NCBI GenBank assembly: GCA_900708905.1
Contig: CAADRB010000033.1
Location: 1,454,072-1,518,071 of the forward strand
DNA: 64,000 bases
Direction: 5' to 3'
Source: Hymenolepis diminuta
Lineage: Eukaryota; Platyhelminthes; Cestoda; Cyclophyllidea; Hymenolepididae
In this document: positions 48,301 to 60,988 of the stretch, in pieces
How positions within the stretch are numbered: position 1 is the first letter of the stretch
Layout of the letters: the number at the start of each line of letters is the position of its first letter
Position numbers and translations under genes: made by a program
The notes under the pieces: model-generated
What the model saw: the letters and a program-made list of their open reading frames with translations, nothing else
The model's database searches: none
What the model was told of the DNA's origin: nothing

Positions 48301-51300
48301 CATCATCTAACAAACCGGTCAATTTAAGCTTTATCAAGTATTACTAACTATGTTTAACACTTTATAGTGGAATAGCATACAAAAGCTTCAGAATGACTTT
48401 CTTCCAAATAAAATGATTGTTACGAAAAGCTGCTTTTCAATGATTTTGCTACTTATGGTTTAGGCTCACCGTCTTTCAAGTAACCTAGAGTCCTGCAGAT
48501 AGACCAAAGTTGCATCTCAAGAAATGAGTCGCGATGAATAAAGAGTGATTCAAGGCAAATGAATGATTCGCAGTCATAAATAGGGGGATCAAGAGATTCA
48601 TATCGACATATGTTCCTGCCCTAAAAATCTAGTTATGCGTAATTAATTAGAAACAGACAGTTTTGTCAAGACGACTCTTCATATTCACCTTCTCTGTTTC
48701 ATCGCCCTCTTATTATTTTATAACTGGAAATTTGCCAGCTTATTCATAAATTATTTGTTATAATAATACAAGCATGTTGGATCAAGCAAACAATTTTTTT
48801 ACCTGAAAGATCTTTATGATCGCCTTATATTCACCAGACGACGAATGAAAACAATGCAGCATAAATAGCATTTAATTCAACAGCTCTATGTTACAATCAA
48901 ACTGCGTTCTCTAAATTTTACCATCTTTATCTTCTGATATTAGATCTCATATTCCCTGATCTATATACGATTCTTGAGCACCATAGCAGAAAAAGTGTTG
49001 TTTTCTTATGGACTCAAAAATTGCCAAATCCATAGTCAGTATGTTGAAGAATCTTCCAAGATCTTAAATCATATTATGATTCTACTCTGCCAAAGATCCA
49101 GGGCACAAGTATTCTACTAAGCAATGTTAGCATTTCCAAAATTTCTTTGAGACGCATATGAAGTAGGGCTTACAAAGATCATCTGTTTCAGGAATATCAA
49201 ATTGCTGGTCATCTTCGTAGAAAATAAGTACAATTTACCGACAAACTATCATTCTTCCATGCTCTTATATTATCCTCACATAACTGAAAGCTAGCATGCA
49301 TTTTGATATAAGACTGGTTTAAAAACTACTACGGTGTTTTTTGACAGAATAATACTTAAAAATTATATATTCTACAAGACCAAATCACGAGTAACAGGAG
49401 TTATGCCAATTACTATACACAAGGGTTCGATCCCAAAGTGTACTGCCATATACTGCCGTACCCTCGACGGTAGTCATTTTTGGTACTGGAAATCTCATCT
49501 AAGTATGCTAAAATGTTCAGCTAGCATCAAATGTGTGAGGTTATAACGGCTTAAATGCTCTGTAGTAATGAAGATGGAAGTGATACAAGCACCTATTTTT
49601 CAGCTGTAACGTAGCATCAAAAAATGGATCTGGTTTGTGAAATGTGTGGCAACGTAACTGCAAGTGATTAAGAACCCTCTTTTACAAAAACTACTTCAAC
49701 CGTTCCTCAGTCTTTTCAAAATCAATCAACCTATATGGAGAGAGCCAAGAGAGACGGAGGATTTCTTCATATTTTGCTTTCCTTACCCTCCGGTAAATGT
49801 TCTATCGAAAGCTTTGGACTTCTCTATCCAAGTTCTATTTTAAATCGATAATTAACTGACCATTTTTATCGATGTATGGAGAAAACATTACTTACATATT
49901 AAAGCTCAACATATATCAAGCTGCTTAATGATATTTTGAACTTGGCAGAGCATTAAGGAAGTTGTCTTCGGTGAACTCCACAAATTATTGGGAATGCATG
50001 CTATGTCGCAGACGATTTCACCCACAATATTGTTCATATAATTGGAATTGCGTCTCAAATGTCCGCTAAATGAAATATAATAAGCCCGAAATAGAGTGAA
50101 GTTTTTTAGCTGAAATCCAAGTGAACTTCACCGTTTCGTAATGAATAACACGCCAATTATATTGAGATAAACCTTTTGAAAACTTTACTAACCTCAAATA
50201 GCTTAACCACAGGCTACCGAATAGAGCTAACTTTGTTGATTGGTACTTTGATATTTCCCTCTGTTGAGAGTAAAAATTATCACAAGATAAATAAGGATAT
50301 GAGAAAAACTGCCAAGATGTGAGGTTAACGAGAGAAGTAATTTGGGGGTAGCAGTAAAGCAAACAAGAGACCTTCTGATTAAGAGATTCGATGCTTTTGG
50401 CAATTTAAATAAATGCATGTGAGTAGATATGTCTTGATCTCTTGCTTATGATATTGAAAAATATGCAATGGCCTTTGCCTTTGGCTACTTTTTCTATTCT
50501 TTTCCTCATTTATGTCTTTCCCAGACCTTCACTGTTGTGACGACCCGATTTCCCAATGCTTATAGTGAACAAATTATTTCCCTTGATTGGTTTGTAAGTA
50601 TTACATCATTCATCTTGAATTACCCTTTCTTACTCAGGTTACTTATCGAGTTTAACCGAGCTTTACCAAAATTCCACTTTAATCCAACTCTGTATCTTAA
50701 CTCTAGGTGACGTGTATTGAAAAAATATTGACTTTAAATTAACAACTTCTAGTCTCCCTCTAAAAGAGATGTTTATGTCATTTTATTATTTTTTTTTCGA
50801 ATTCTAATATTGAATACTTTTAAGAGCATGGTAATCGCTACGCCATCGACAAAATAGGATCAGTAGGACGGCACTTACCAAAATTTTTAATATTCCCTTT
50901 TATCTGCCTGCGAATTTCTAAAATGTATTAATAATACTAGAATAAGATTTGAAATGCAGCTAAATCAGACTAAAATAACCTCACTAACCTCTAAGATTCT
51001 CGACAAGATCGTAAGTCCACCAGTGCTCATAAAATTCTCACAAAACGCAACACTGACATCCATGAAACGAGCAATTGTAAAGAGAGGAAAATCGAGAGAT
51101 TTCTTTAGTATATGGACCTACATATATCGTTATCATTCAAATACTGTTTCAGAGATTGCCAGTAAAATCGATTGGGAATGATTTCATCAGTTCCCATTTC
51201 AGACAACTGTGAATTAAAAGGAATTCATTACAAATCACGGTCTAAATGTGCATTCTTTTATTGAAAATTTTCACTATGTGTTTTGTATTCAATGTTTCCA

Positions 51301-51630
51301 GCAACTTAAATATTAACATGCTTACAAAGTAGAGGAGGCTTCCCATAGAAAAGACGTATTTAAATAGCGTATAATTCAAATATCCTATTTCACTGAAATC
51401 AAAATGCAGGGAGCCAGTACTTTACCATACATCCAATTATCTCCATAAAAAAACGTGGTTTGAGGTACAGATCTGAATAGTTGCAATTTCACATGGATAG
51501 TGACTAAAAGCTATAAAACTCCATTAATAAATAAGGATGCCCAAATACTTAAAACCCCGAAGAATTTCAACGCTAATTGCATCTAGCGGTAGTTATTTCA
51601 TACATGCGAAGTGGATTTTATATCTCTTAC
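45384..51630. other. intergenic, no supported gene
   Basis: Six kilobases. Two plus-strand ATG ORFs (47048-47269, 73 aa; 47372-47650, 92 aa) are Lys/Arg-rich and lie in a GC-richer patch but match nothing I know and have no splice or polyadenylation support. I looked on the minus strand for further ZYG11-type exons downstream of 51631 and found none I could support. Confidence 0.5.
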
Positions 51631-52231
51631 TTCGATTCGGGGAAATTGTATTGAGAGTAGAGAAAATTCTTGAGAAGACAGTCTATATTGTTGACTCTTG
51701 CTTCTGATATGTTAAGACGACTCAGTTGAAGAAGTCTTGTAGACAAATATCGTAGGCAATCATTGTCAAAACAAATACGACTAACGCTCAACGATTTTCG
51801 GTTTACAGAGCTGTTAACGCAGACCATTTCTTGTTGTTCTTTATTGAGATATTTGCAATGCTAAAATTTTCAAGACTTTCAAAAGTGCCTTCGCTTAAAT
51901 TGTTGACAAAGTCATTGAGATTAGTATCAGATAAATTGACGTCCGAAAGATGTATTAAGTCAAAACCTCCCAGAAAATCCAGAAAAGTTGAGTTTAGGAA
52001 TATGTTTCGAAGAAGTATTACTTCTAAGTATATGTATTTGTTCGAAAAGAAATTTAAGTGTTCCTTAAGTCTATTTTGTTTCACCAACTTCCGGAGAACT
52101 TTTTGAGATACTGGAAGTGGTAAACGACAGTCTGACCCAGCAAAACACCAAGCGTACTTGGATTCAATACAATCGGAACATTTTGTAATATAAGAGTCAA
52201 AGTTCTTTACAATCAAGAGGTGGCATATTAG
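51631..52231 (-). pseudogene. ZYG11-like leucine-rich-repeat exon with a frameshift
   Basis: The minus strand has a strong acceptor (TTCACCCCAG, AG at 52232-52233), about 600 bases of LRR-like coding sequence, and a strong donor (GAA/GTAAGAG at 51630). The start 'LICHLLIVKNFDSYITKC' and 'LPLPVSQKVLRKLVKQNRL' resemble the N-terminus of ZYG11/ZER1 proteins, the substrate receptors of CUL2 ubiquitin ligases. Then come LRR strands such as 'FLGGFDLIHLSDVNLSDTNL' and 'LQLSRLNISEARVNNIDCLL', the latter very close to the ZYG11 'LxSLDISNTxxxDIxxLL' pattern. The frame is broken near 51805 (LTAL then TAA; the match resumes in another frame at 'VNRKSLSVSRICFDND'). No upstream start exon fits in the 390 bases before the AIP stop. 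It is either a dead copy or one real exon with a sequence error. Confidence 0.55.
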
Positions 52232-52553
52232 CTGGGGTGAAGGGACCTTGTCTATTAACCAAAATGAATTATATCCATTTAATTAGGCTTATTTGTTAAT
52301 TGTTATTAAGTATTAATATAATTGTTAAAAAACTATGGAAAATTCAGGTTGAAGGATATCACACTGAAGAAAATAAAATGCGATTAACTTAAAAACAATA
52401 ACTATGACAAAGACAAAAATTAGTTAAGCGAACTTTAAAGTAGGAATAAAGTAATATTAAATCCCTAATTATTAAAAGAAAGCACTGCATAACAACACAC
52501 TTATATTATTCAAATAGAAATATTACGGATAAATATTAGCTTCGATTGCAACG

Positions 52554-52556
<3 letters not shown>

Positions 52557-52587
<31 letters not shown>
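52557..52587. repeat. (AT)n microsatellite, about 15 units
   Basis: Uninterrupted alternating A-T from 52557 to 52587, 37 bases past the AIP stop codon and so in its 3' UTR. Confidence 0.95.
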
Positions 52588-52588
<1 letters not shown>

Positions 52589-52624
52589 CGCACAGCCATA
52601 CGAAAAGGAGACGAGCTGATGTTA

Positions 52625-55600
52625 CTAAGAACTTTGCATTTTAAAGAATTTTCCAGCTAAAAGACGACGTTTTTGTTCTTCACATTCACGGGATATTCTC
52701 TCAAGATTGGCCAGTTCTCGATTTACGCAAGCAGTCATGGTATCAGGTGCCAGTTCCCTGACCCTCAAATAGTCCGCTTCGGCCAACTGAACATCTGAAG
52801 TAGCCGAATAGGCTTGTGCTCGACGGAACAACGCTTTAACATTGTCCTTATCTCGGGTCAAAGCCTCACTTGCACTACGTATTGCTCCATAGTAATCCTA
52901 GAAAACGAAGTGTAAATTATTATTTACTGAAATATAAGAAGTAGAAGGTTAAACAAAAGGAATTCCAACCTTGAGCTTAAATTGACACTGAGCCATGTTA
53001 AGGTAGAAAGGCACTCTCGATTGATCCAATTGTTCGTATTCAGGTTCACCGGGTTTTTCCACGAGAATAAGTTGTTCGATAAGGTTGAGAGCCTCTTCAT
53101 ACTTGGCTGCAGAATTAAACCATTGACCCTGGGCGTAAAGATCATTGCCCTCTTTTCGAAGTCTTGGAATAGCTTCCACTTTTTCTTCTGGAGTCATTAT
53201 CCAGCTCTCCTTTGGAGCTTCGTTGGGAAGTATCACCCTAAATAAAAGAACCAATAATTTAAAATCAAGTTTTATAATAAACTAAAGGAATTCATTAAAC
53301 AAACAGTCACTTGCTTAATTGACTTAGCTTGGGATTTAACTTCAAGAGAAGTGTTTACCGACAGTCCTTTCAAGTAGAAAAATTATTGAGAAACACACGG
53401 TTTTATACTTTTACTAACTTAAATTATCCATCCGCTGGATGGACAACGATGACATTCGAATCTGTAAGTTTGGATATAGTATAAGTTCACTTTGGTGCAA
53501 CACCATTCTCAAACTCATCCCATTCTTTCCTATTAAATTGCCAGTTCTTCCTAATTATCCAACTCGTGATAAATGCAGGAGGGAGAAGAGGGGTGATGGA
53601 AAAGAAGTTCAGGGTAAAATCAAGGAATCGACGAATCTTATCTTATTTTACTTCTAACTTCGGGGTTATAAAATATTTATCCAATGAATGGTTCATTGCT
53701 TCATTTCATTTCATTTGATGATTTATTATCCGAGCAAATTCTTTTCTGTGATGTCTAGTGCTTATTGACCGATCGTTAAATTGCGATGATCGATCTTACC
53801 ACCTCAATTCATTCCTCTACTTTCAAAAACTTGAGAAAGCAGAGTGCTCCTACATAAATTAAGCAGCTTAACATAGCAGACCTTAGCTAGCAAAAATGTT
53901 TAACTTAACAGGATTTGATAAGGAGCACTGGTTCAATGTTTAATATCGCACTCCATCTGCTACGAATACGCATTAATGCTTCCATAAACGTGGACGAAAC
54001 TTAAAGACTTCATTATTTCGTGCATTGGATTTCTACGCTCGTAACCACTGCTGCAGTTACTGGCTAACCAGACAAACACTTATTACCCATTGATCCAATC
54101 TTATACAAGCATATTTCTTTTCTAAATAAAGATCTTTATTTGGGATGAGGCCTTATTCGTTCTTCATTCTAGATCTAAGCAACTGTATCCCGTAGCAATA
54201 CCGTAGTGGTAGCCTTCGAATACGCGTCACTGACTGCTTACTGTCCTATCAGTATCAGACGAACTTACGAGTGAAGATCGAAGACAAACTCCAGCATCTT
54301 TGGTTTAAGCAGAAATTCGTCCAAATCAGGATACCCTAGACCACCCTGGGCTTGTAGACTCATAAAGGCACAGGCATGTTTGGACGGATTAGCTGAGTCA
54401 GGTGTACGATTGAGCATATAGTCGCGGAGTTTCTTATTCACCATTGGAAAAGCAGAGAGTTGGCTGGGAGGCACCATGAAAGACGAAACTTCACCGACCA
54501 TCATTGTTTGCAGACAGTACTCCCAAAACTGGAGGGAAATGAAAGCAGGAATTGTTATTTTTAACCATTAGATGAACAGATGTAAAGGATCATCCGACAT
54601 AATCTGTGGAGAAGATCTTGTTTCGGTTTTGGAGAAAAAAATATATGTATAAGTTTAGCATTTTAAAATAAATTTTAAGGAATGAAGGAAAGGAAAGTAA
54701 AAATTGCCCATGTGTACTAAATTTGCATAATCAAAGGGCTGAATTGATCAAAAGATGACTGTGTTAAACAATCAGTTGCATTATTACTTAAAGCCAACCA
54801 GTAAAGATATCGCTTTACACATCTAATTTAGCGGATATTCCGCAGAACGAGTACTAATTAAGGTGCGTAATAAACCTAGGAGACTAGTTAAGTGGGACTT
54901 TTAGAATTAATTCTCCCCCAAGGTCACTGACGTTAAAACTTCAACGTTTAAGTTCACTCATATTATGTTCGTAAAAGTGATGGAAGCAAAACATATTTAA
55001 GAAAAGAAAGCAATGCTTTTGCAACATCGATGGGACCAACGTTCCTCAAGCGGAACGATCAACAGAATCTTCGTGTGTCCAATTTTCGGTTGTTTTAGGT
55101 GGTTAAGTCACACCAGGGTGTTAGCCTTAGCGATAACATTCAATTTGATACCAATATCTTCAGAGGGTTTTTATTAAAAATGCAAAATCATATATCTTCC
55201 CAAATTGAAAGATGGAAAGTAAAAATCCCAAATCTCGTGGCTTAAATCACACAACCTTTCTTCAAAATTATATCCTTAATCGACGTGCTTTCGCCTACTC
55301 AAATAGTGCAATGCAGACTATCTTTATAAATAAAAGAGTATATCATATTGCTAGATTAAAAATGCAACGAGTTTCAGCTACTCCTAACGCCCATTTTTTC
55401 AATTTTAAATCTTATAGAAGACAAGAGTCATTAACTTCCACCTACGCCCAACCCAGACATAACAAAGGTCCGTGCTAATCTACCTTTGATTTTAAGAGAA
55501 AGGCATATTCCACTCACAAGGAAGTTTGAATTGACAAAAAACGAAACTTACTTTTCAGTGCCAATAAACTATTGCCCTTTTGACTCAAAAAGTATTGAAA

Positions 55601-56677
55601 GAAAAAAGTCAGTCTAACTCTGTAAATGTCGGCAATTTATAGAAGATTTCCATCCCAATTTATTAATACAGTTGTAAAAATAGTCCTCCGAAACTCGAGA
55701 CACTCCAAGCCTTAAGGTTGAGATAACATCAGAGAGATATCATCGAAAATTCTTAAAGTCAAGCAACTGACTATGTTAAACGAGAATAGGATTGTTTGAA
55801 TTAAAGATTTATTCAAAACTGGGACTTCAAAATATCTCCAATCGGATGATAAGGATAATACCAGCGGTGGTAGATCAAAGGAGCGGATTAATGAGCTCTC
55901 CGAAAGAAGTTCTATAGGTAAAATGGAAAAACAAGTGTACCAACTGTAGTCTTCCGCCCGCTTGTGCGGAAAAGTGTACTACAACTCTTTTAGCCTTTCT
56001 ACAAGTATCACAGGGTATTGATATATACTAGACATGTTCTCAAGTAAACACATTCCCTACAGAATTCTATTCGACAACATTATTTAACTCACCTCAATCT
56101 GGAAGTCCTTTCCACTATACAACTCCATTTTCTTTCCATACTTCTTAGTATCATCCAGGAAGTCCTCCGGTGTATCTGGATCTCCGATTCGGTAATCAAA
56201 GATGAACTTGGTGTGTTTCGGGTAGGCAATTCCACCTCCCGGAGCAGTACATTCAGCAGGCATCTTGGAGGGATTTCCAACATGAAGAATCCTCTTTCGA
56301 ATATTGTGAGTCATCAGATAATTAGAGGCAGCTGAAAGTGGAGGTTTCTTGTTCAAGGACTGGGAAAGACCATCTTCTCGAGCCTTACGAAGAGCATCAG
56401 CCATTTGATTAATCAATTTTTCTCCCTCTTCCTTAGATCTAACTCCTCCGTCGTCAACATGATCGTGATCACAGTCCTTATCGTTTTTATGATCTGTCGA
56501 CTTGTTAGTGTCCTTCTTTGTTGATTTGCTGCTCTCAGAAGTAATTTCCTTCCGGCTCGATTTCACTTCCGTTTCTTTATTAACTAGTTTTTCAGAGTTT
56601 GTTGAGACAGGTGGGGATATATCTTGTTTCTTATGGGATGGTTTCTTGGTCTTTTTCCCCTTTTCTTTATCCCTCAT
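52625..56677 (-). CDS. AIP: AIP/XAP2-type FKBP-TPR co-chaperone with N-terminal extension
   Basis: Four exons: 56093-56677, 54269-54528, 52970-53237 and 52625-52897. They join in phase to 461 aa (vertebrate AIP about 330). AIP binds HSP90 through its TPR domain and stabilises client complexes in the cytosol. Residues 1-120 are an unusual Lys/Ser/Asp-rich extension ('KKDTNKSTDHKNDKDCDHDH' near 53-72). From 'THNIRKRILHVG' (123-134) the sequence follows AIP: FKBP-like fold 'TKFIFDYRI', 'KKMELYSGKDFQIE', 'FWEYCLQTMMVGEVSSFMVP', then 'DLDEFLLKPKMLEFVFDLHS'. Three TPR motifs follow ('RLRKEGNDLYAQGQW', 'PFYLNMAQCQFKLKDYYGAI', 'NVKALFRRAQAYSATSDVQL'), including the N and KALFRRAQA positions of the HSP90 carboxylate clamp. 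It ends in a charged helix. The start ATG is 3 bases after a TTCTTCCAG acceptor, so an upstream 5' UTR exon or spliced leader is likely. A microsatellite is in the 3' UTR. Confidence 0.93.
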
Positions 56678-56680
56678 GAT

Positions 56681-57399
56681 CTGGAAGAAAAAAGGATAAA
56701 TCACTGGTCTACTCAAACACATCTTGGGGTAATAAAAATTATGCCAAAATCATTCTTAGTAGTAAACTCTCAACTAGCCATTCATCCGTCACCAGATCTC
56801 TAACCTATGGCATTAAATATGGCAAAAAAAAACAAGTTAACGCAGCGCCACTGACATAAATAGACAACCCAGCATATTTGGAAAGGATTAGACCTGTCCC
56901 AAGGAAACTGTTATTTCACGCTCACCTAGGACAGAGTGAAGATGGTATGGAGTCCCTAAGGTTTAAGAAACATGAATTTGACCATCCTTCAACTAGTCAT
57001 TCAAAACACTGGGTCTTGAACTTGTGCCGAAAGATGACGCACAAATTTGCGGTTTGTAAACAAGCTATCACAGCACAAACATACAGATTCAATTAAATAA
57101 GAACAATTTCTTAATCATAAACCATTATATTTCCCAAATTAGTCTCATCGGTTCTCATATCATTTAGTACCAACCTTCCTTCTATTCTTGTCAGTCCAAA
57201 ATGACAAAAAAAGGAGAAAGAGGAAGAGAAAAGAAAGCGTGGAAAGAGAAGGGGAATCTCAAGCGGGTATTTTGGATAATTTGGGTGGTGGAATCGACCG
57301 ATTGTGATTGGTGCAGGCGCATTTAGTCATGCGTGAGAACAATAGAAGAGAGATTAGCTGCGGTGAAGTGGTTAATCACAGATTTGATTCGCTGAATGG
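56681..57399. other. upstream region of AIP
   Basis: No gene supported. Plus-strand ORF 56878-57096 starts at a non-ATG and resembles nothing. A purine-rich tract lies at about 57205-57255. Confidence 0.4.
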
Positions 57400-60300
57400 C
57401 TATAGGTCCACCGGTTTGGAGCTCGCTTCCTCCAGATTACTCAAACGCTTCAGAATTTCATCCAATTGTGAAGTAGTCGACCGTCGAATCTCGTTCAAAT
57501 TTGTTGCTAACGCGCAAATATCTAAAATAAAGGGAATTTAAACCATGAACTATTATTATTATGAGAAAAAACACTTTTAAAATAATGATTCAAAACTTTA
57601 TGATAATCACTTTAAACAAGAAAAAAAATGATACAACACGCCTTGTATAATGAGGATTCCATTATACTATCAGGCTGAAATTAATAATCACAACTAGATT
57701 TAAAATTGAATAACTAATGTAATTGCATAGATACCTAGACAGTGAATTTGTTTTTATTCATATCTCGTGTCACGATTGTGGAATGTGCAACGTTACTGAG
57801 GCTGACCAAAGAGATCTCGCGGGTGGAGAGGCCAAACAGCCAATCAGGGAGAAACTCATACTAGAAAACGTTGCTAGAGGATTATTCAAATTTAGTCCAG
57901 GGCTTATTTGTATAAAAATGTATAAGAAGCTGAACTACCAGCATTACTACCTACTCAAAACTAGAGTTGCAAGAGGGGATATAAATATGAAAGTAAATAA
58001 GTTTCACTATTCAGAAAACGATCTACGATTGCTTAACTACCGAAAATATTCACTTCACAAATAAAAGGAAGATCGTAATAACAACTGACCAAAAAACAAC
58101 GAGCTAAGGGGGAAAGTATCAGGAAAATAATAAAGACACGCAAATCTAGCTAGCTTATATGTAATTGGCGGCACTACTTTTCGATGTCTTCTCTTACAAT
58201 CAGATGAATTTTAAATGGTGAGTGAAATGCGGCGATAAGAAAATACAATTTGATACGATCAATGATATATATTTAAACTTTAAATTAACAAATGATACCT
58301 TTTATATAATTACTTGGATAATGATAGAAAGCAGAATTAAATATTTTCAAAGCCTAAGAGTAAATCATAAAAATTTTGAACAAATTTCGTGAATCGGTAA
58401 CTTCATTTCTCCATCACTGTTTGCGCATCCTAGTAACTGAGAATGAAATCTTTTTGCTTTTACGTTATTGGCTGGCCAGTTAGTCAATTAATCCCTCGTA
58501 GCGTATACATTCAAAATACTCAAATTAAGAAATGTTTTTAAGCTACATTCAATGGAGTGTACGTGATTGACCGTTCCTAGGATGTCCGCGTTTGTTTTTT
58601 AAAGAGCTAATCAATGATCGTAACCAATATCAGTCGGCTAAAAACTCATCCCCATGTATCCTTTGTTATGCCTATCAAATTCTTACGGGGGCTCAAGCGA
58701 TCATCAGATACATTTCCTCCTTTCAATTTATTAATCGACTTCCTTCTCTACAACTCCTCCAATTCAGGCCCTTTAGACAGCTCCCCTACTGGCATTTATC
58801 CTCAATTATTCCCCCTCCTGATACCTCAGCAAACAGCCAAGATTATACAAGTGGCTTCATAAGCTTTACAAGGTATTATAATATATATTGAAGTAGAGAG
58901 TGAGAAAGATAAGGAAGAAATGAGACCCTACATTCCTAATAAGTCATAATTTTCATGAAACGGATTTTTCCGCGCACTGTTCATTTTATCGCGTGATTAT
59001 TGTTAAGTACATACACAATAGAAAGAGATGAATTGCTTTTCTCGTATCATTAATTAGATAGGCAAAACACGAAGCTTAATTATAAGCGCCTAAAAATCAG
59101 ATATGAGGACAGAGCTGTGAAATAACAAGGAAGGAAAGCAGATGGAAAAGTACGTGCACTCAGCAATAAAGAAAAAGTAATTTTCGAAGTATTTCACATT
59201 GAGAAAATTCTTAAATTCATTAGAAAATCTGAAAAGGAACAAGGGCGATTAAGAGGTTTTGTCGAAAAATAAAAGTTATTAAACTGCCGTAAACCCTACT
59301 ACTAAATGAGAGGAGAGAGAGAGAAACGGTGGAAAAGAGAGCCAAGATAACAATCTCTTAACAAAAAGGTTGAAAGTGTGGCTCAGTAGTAGACTAAAGT
59401 TCGTGCGATAATTTAATGAAGAGGAAGGAGCTACGAAAACAGTAGGTAACTGACTCATTCCCTGAATCATGCCCCGAGTATGAAAGGTGTAGAGGTAAAG
59501 TAAACTTGTTTGCATTGAATGCGAAAAAGATAATGCCTAGAAGAAAAATTGGTAACATTTATAGGGTTAATTACCAAGAAAAGTCTACAACATACTTCAA
59601 AAAGTTCTGTTGACAAGCTCTCTAACGTGGTCAAATTCGAAACGAAACAAATTTGTCATTGATCCCAGCTCTCTGGCTAAACATTACACAGAACTATATA
59701 ATTATTGATCAGTATAATCCAATGTAACTGTAAACATTACCGCCTAAAGATACAAACCTGACACCCCAGGAACCAAAAAGAGCAAAAAGAAAATAGAAAA
59801 CTTCGAAAATACTGACTCAGGATTTGATATTATTAAGTGGAGCGGATCATTATTAGTTACTTACTGAAATTTTTTAACGATTTCTGGCAGGGCAGAGTCT
59901 CTATATCCTGATCTTGAATGAGTGAAGTAATCAGTATTTAAAAAGGCAAGAGAGTAGGAACTGAAATGCTTAATTTACACATAAGTGAACGATTATCGAA
60001 TGGACAACGTGAATTTCGTGCTGGAATGTCTGCAGAACAGACAATCCCTGTTGTAAGAACAGTAATTCAGGAACCTATTGATCAACATTGCGAAACTGTA
60101 CTTACCTTTGTTGACTTAAGGAAGGCTTTCCATTCACTACCCATCCCGACGATTTTACCAAGACTTTCTAAAATAAAGCTACCGAAGAACATAGTCAACT
60201 GCCTTAGAAAACACTTAGATGTCTCAAAAGGCCATATAGAGGATCCAAGTAAAGTATTTTCTATGGAGAATGGCGTCAGACAAAGATGTGAAGAGGGTCC

Positions 60301-60988
60301 TATGCCTATTACATAATATTCCAACTTATATTAGAGGAAGTCTGTGCAAACTGAGATGATTTGAAAGACAGGCTATTGAGTTTTGCAGGATGCGAGTAGT
60401 CATCTGAGCATTTAGAATATGCAGATGACTTGTCTTGTTACTAATTCCATTGATCGTGCTGAAAAAAATTTTATGGGGATACTAATCAATACTAAACAAA
60501 TACGCCATGGAAATGGCGTATGAAAAAAGTCTGGATATACGTAGGTTCAGATCTGGAACAGTCATATCTAGGCAAGTCTCCACAAAAAGGGTGATAAAAT
60601 CGGTAAACTTTTACTAAATTCCCAATTACCGAAATTAGGAAAATCTAAAGTTTATCACACAAAGAGCTGGCTTAGACAGCTCAGTACAAATGTGAAGCGG
60701 GCGTTTGGTGAGAAAGAGGACGGTGTTTAGATTTAGAATCCTAATAAGAAATCTTCCCCGCGCTTTTCAGAACACCAACAACAAATAAAAGGTGTGAGAA
60801 AAAGGGAAATAGTTTGCATGCACACTAGATATTATCAACTCTTTGCAAGCACGTGTGAGATGAGATAGTGACCAACATATCATCACCAAAACGCAGACAT
60901 TCCACAAACTTACCGAATTTCTTATCCAGTGGATGGCTGTTACAAGAGCTAGGAGAAAGAGGGTGGTTATGAAATCATTTGCAAACAT
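57400..60988 (-). CDS. possible small gene: signal anchor plus coiled coil, 79 aa
   Basis: Proposed from splice signals, not from a single ORF. Exon 1 (60914-60988) has an ATG and a hydrophobic anchor 'NDFITTLFLLALVTAIHW', ending at a strong donor (TCG/GTAAGT). Exon 3 (57400-57521) follows a strong acceptor (CTTTATTTTAG) and encodes a leucine-heptad helix 'SQLDEILKRLSNLEEASSK' to a TAG. A small middle exon (59865-59907, 'DIETLPCQKSLKNF', donor CA/GTAAGT) joins both in phase. The product would be a short membrane protein with a coiled-coil tail; no family is recognised. Against it: the middle exon is tiny, acceptor choice there was guided by phase, and good-looking donors also occur by chance nearby (for example antisense in the reverse-transcriptase relic). 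The coiled-coil exon is the best-supported part. Confidence 0.3.
58355..58447 (+). repeat. 93-base dispersed repeat C, copy 1
   Basis: Aligns with 61926-62018 end to end without length change: TAAGAGTAAATCATAAAAA, CAAATTTCGTGAATCGG, CCATCACTG and AACTGAGAATGAA against their counterparts. Class unknown. Confidence 0.65.
59940..60640 (+). mobile_element. non-LTR retrotransposon relic, reverse-transcriptase domain
   Basis: The frame 59966-60316 carries LINE-type RT blocks in order: 'GQREFRAGMSAEQTI' (the QxGFRxGRS region), 'VLTFVDLRKAFHSLPI' (motif A, catalytic Asp kept), and 'ENGVRQRCEEGP' (motif B, normally GVRQGCPLSP). About 100 bases on and in another frame lies 'LEYADDL' (60412-60432), the catalytic YADD motif. 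Further on 'QSYLGK' is at the place of the FxYLGS block. Stops and a frameshift separate the blocks, so the element is dead. There is no endonuclease domain or poly(A) end. It lies antisense inside the proposed intron of the small gene at 57400-60988. Confidence 0.75.

Noticed and set aside
49420..49440. GGTTCGATCCC on the plus strand, a tRNA T-loop-like string
   Set aside because: Preceding sequence shows no D arm or anticodon stem and no acceptor pairing.
55212..55478. 88-aa ATG ORF antisense within AIP intron 1
   Set aside because: No recognisable motif or splice context; intronic AT-rich sequence yields such ORFs by chance.
57723..58064. 113-aa plus-strand ORF
   Set aside because: The frame begins at TTG without a nearby ATG, and has neither known motifs nor splice support.
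59279..59515. 78-aa minus-strand ATG ORF, hydrophobic and Ser/Leu-rich
   Set aside because: It arises from a GA-rich tract on the plus strand (low complexity); no family match, and it does not join in phase with the neighbouring proposed exons.
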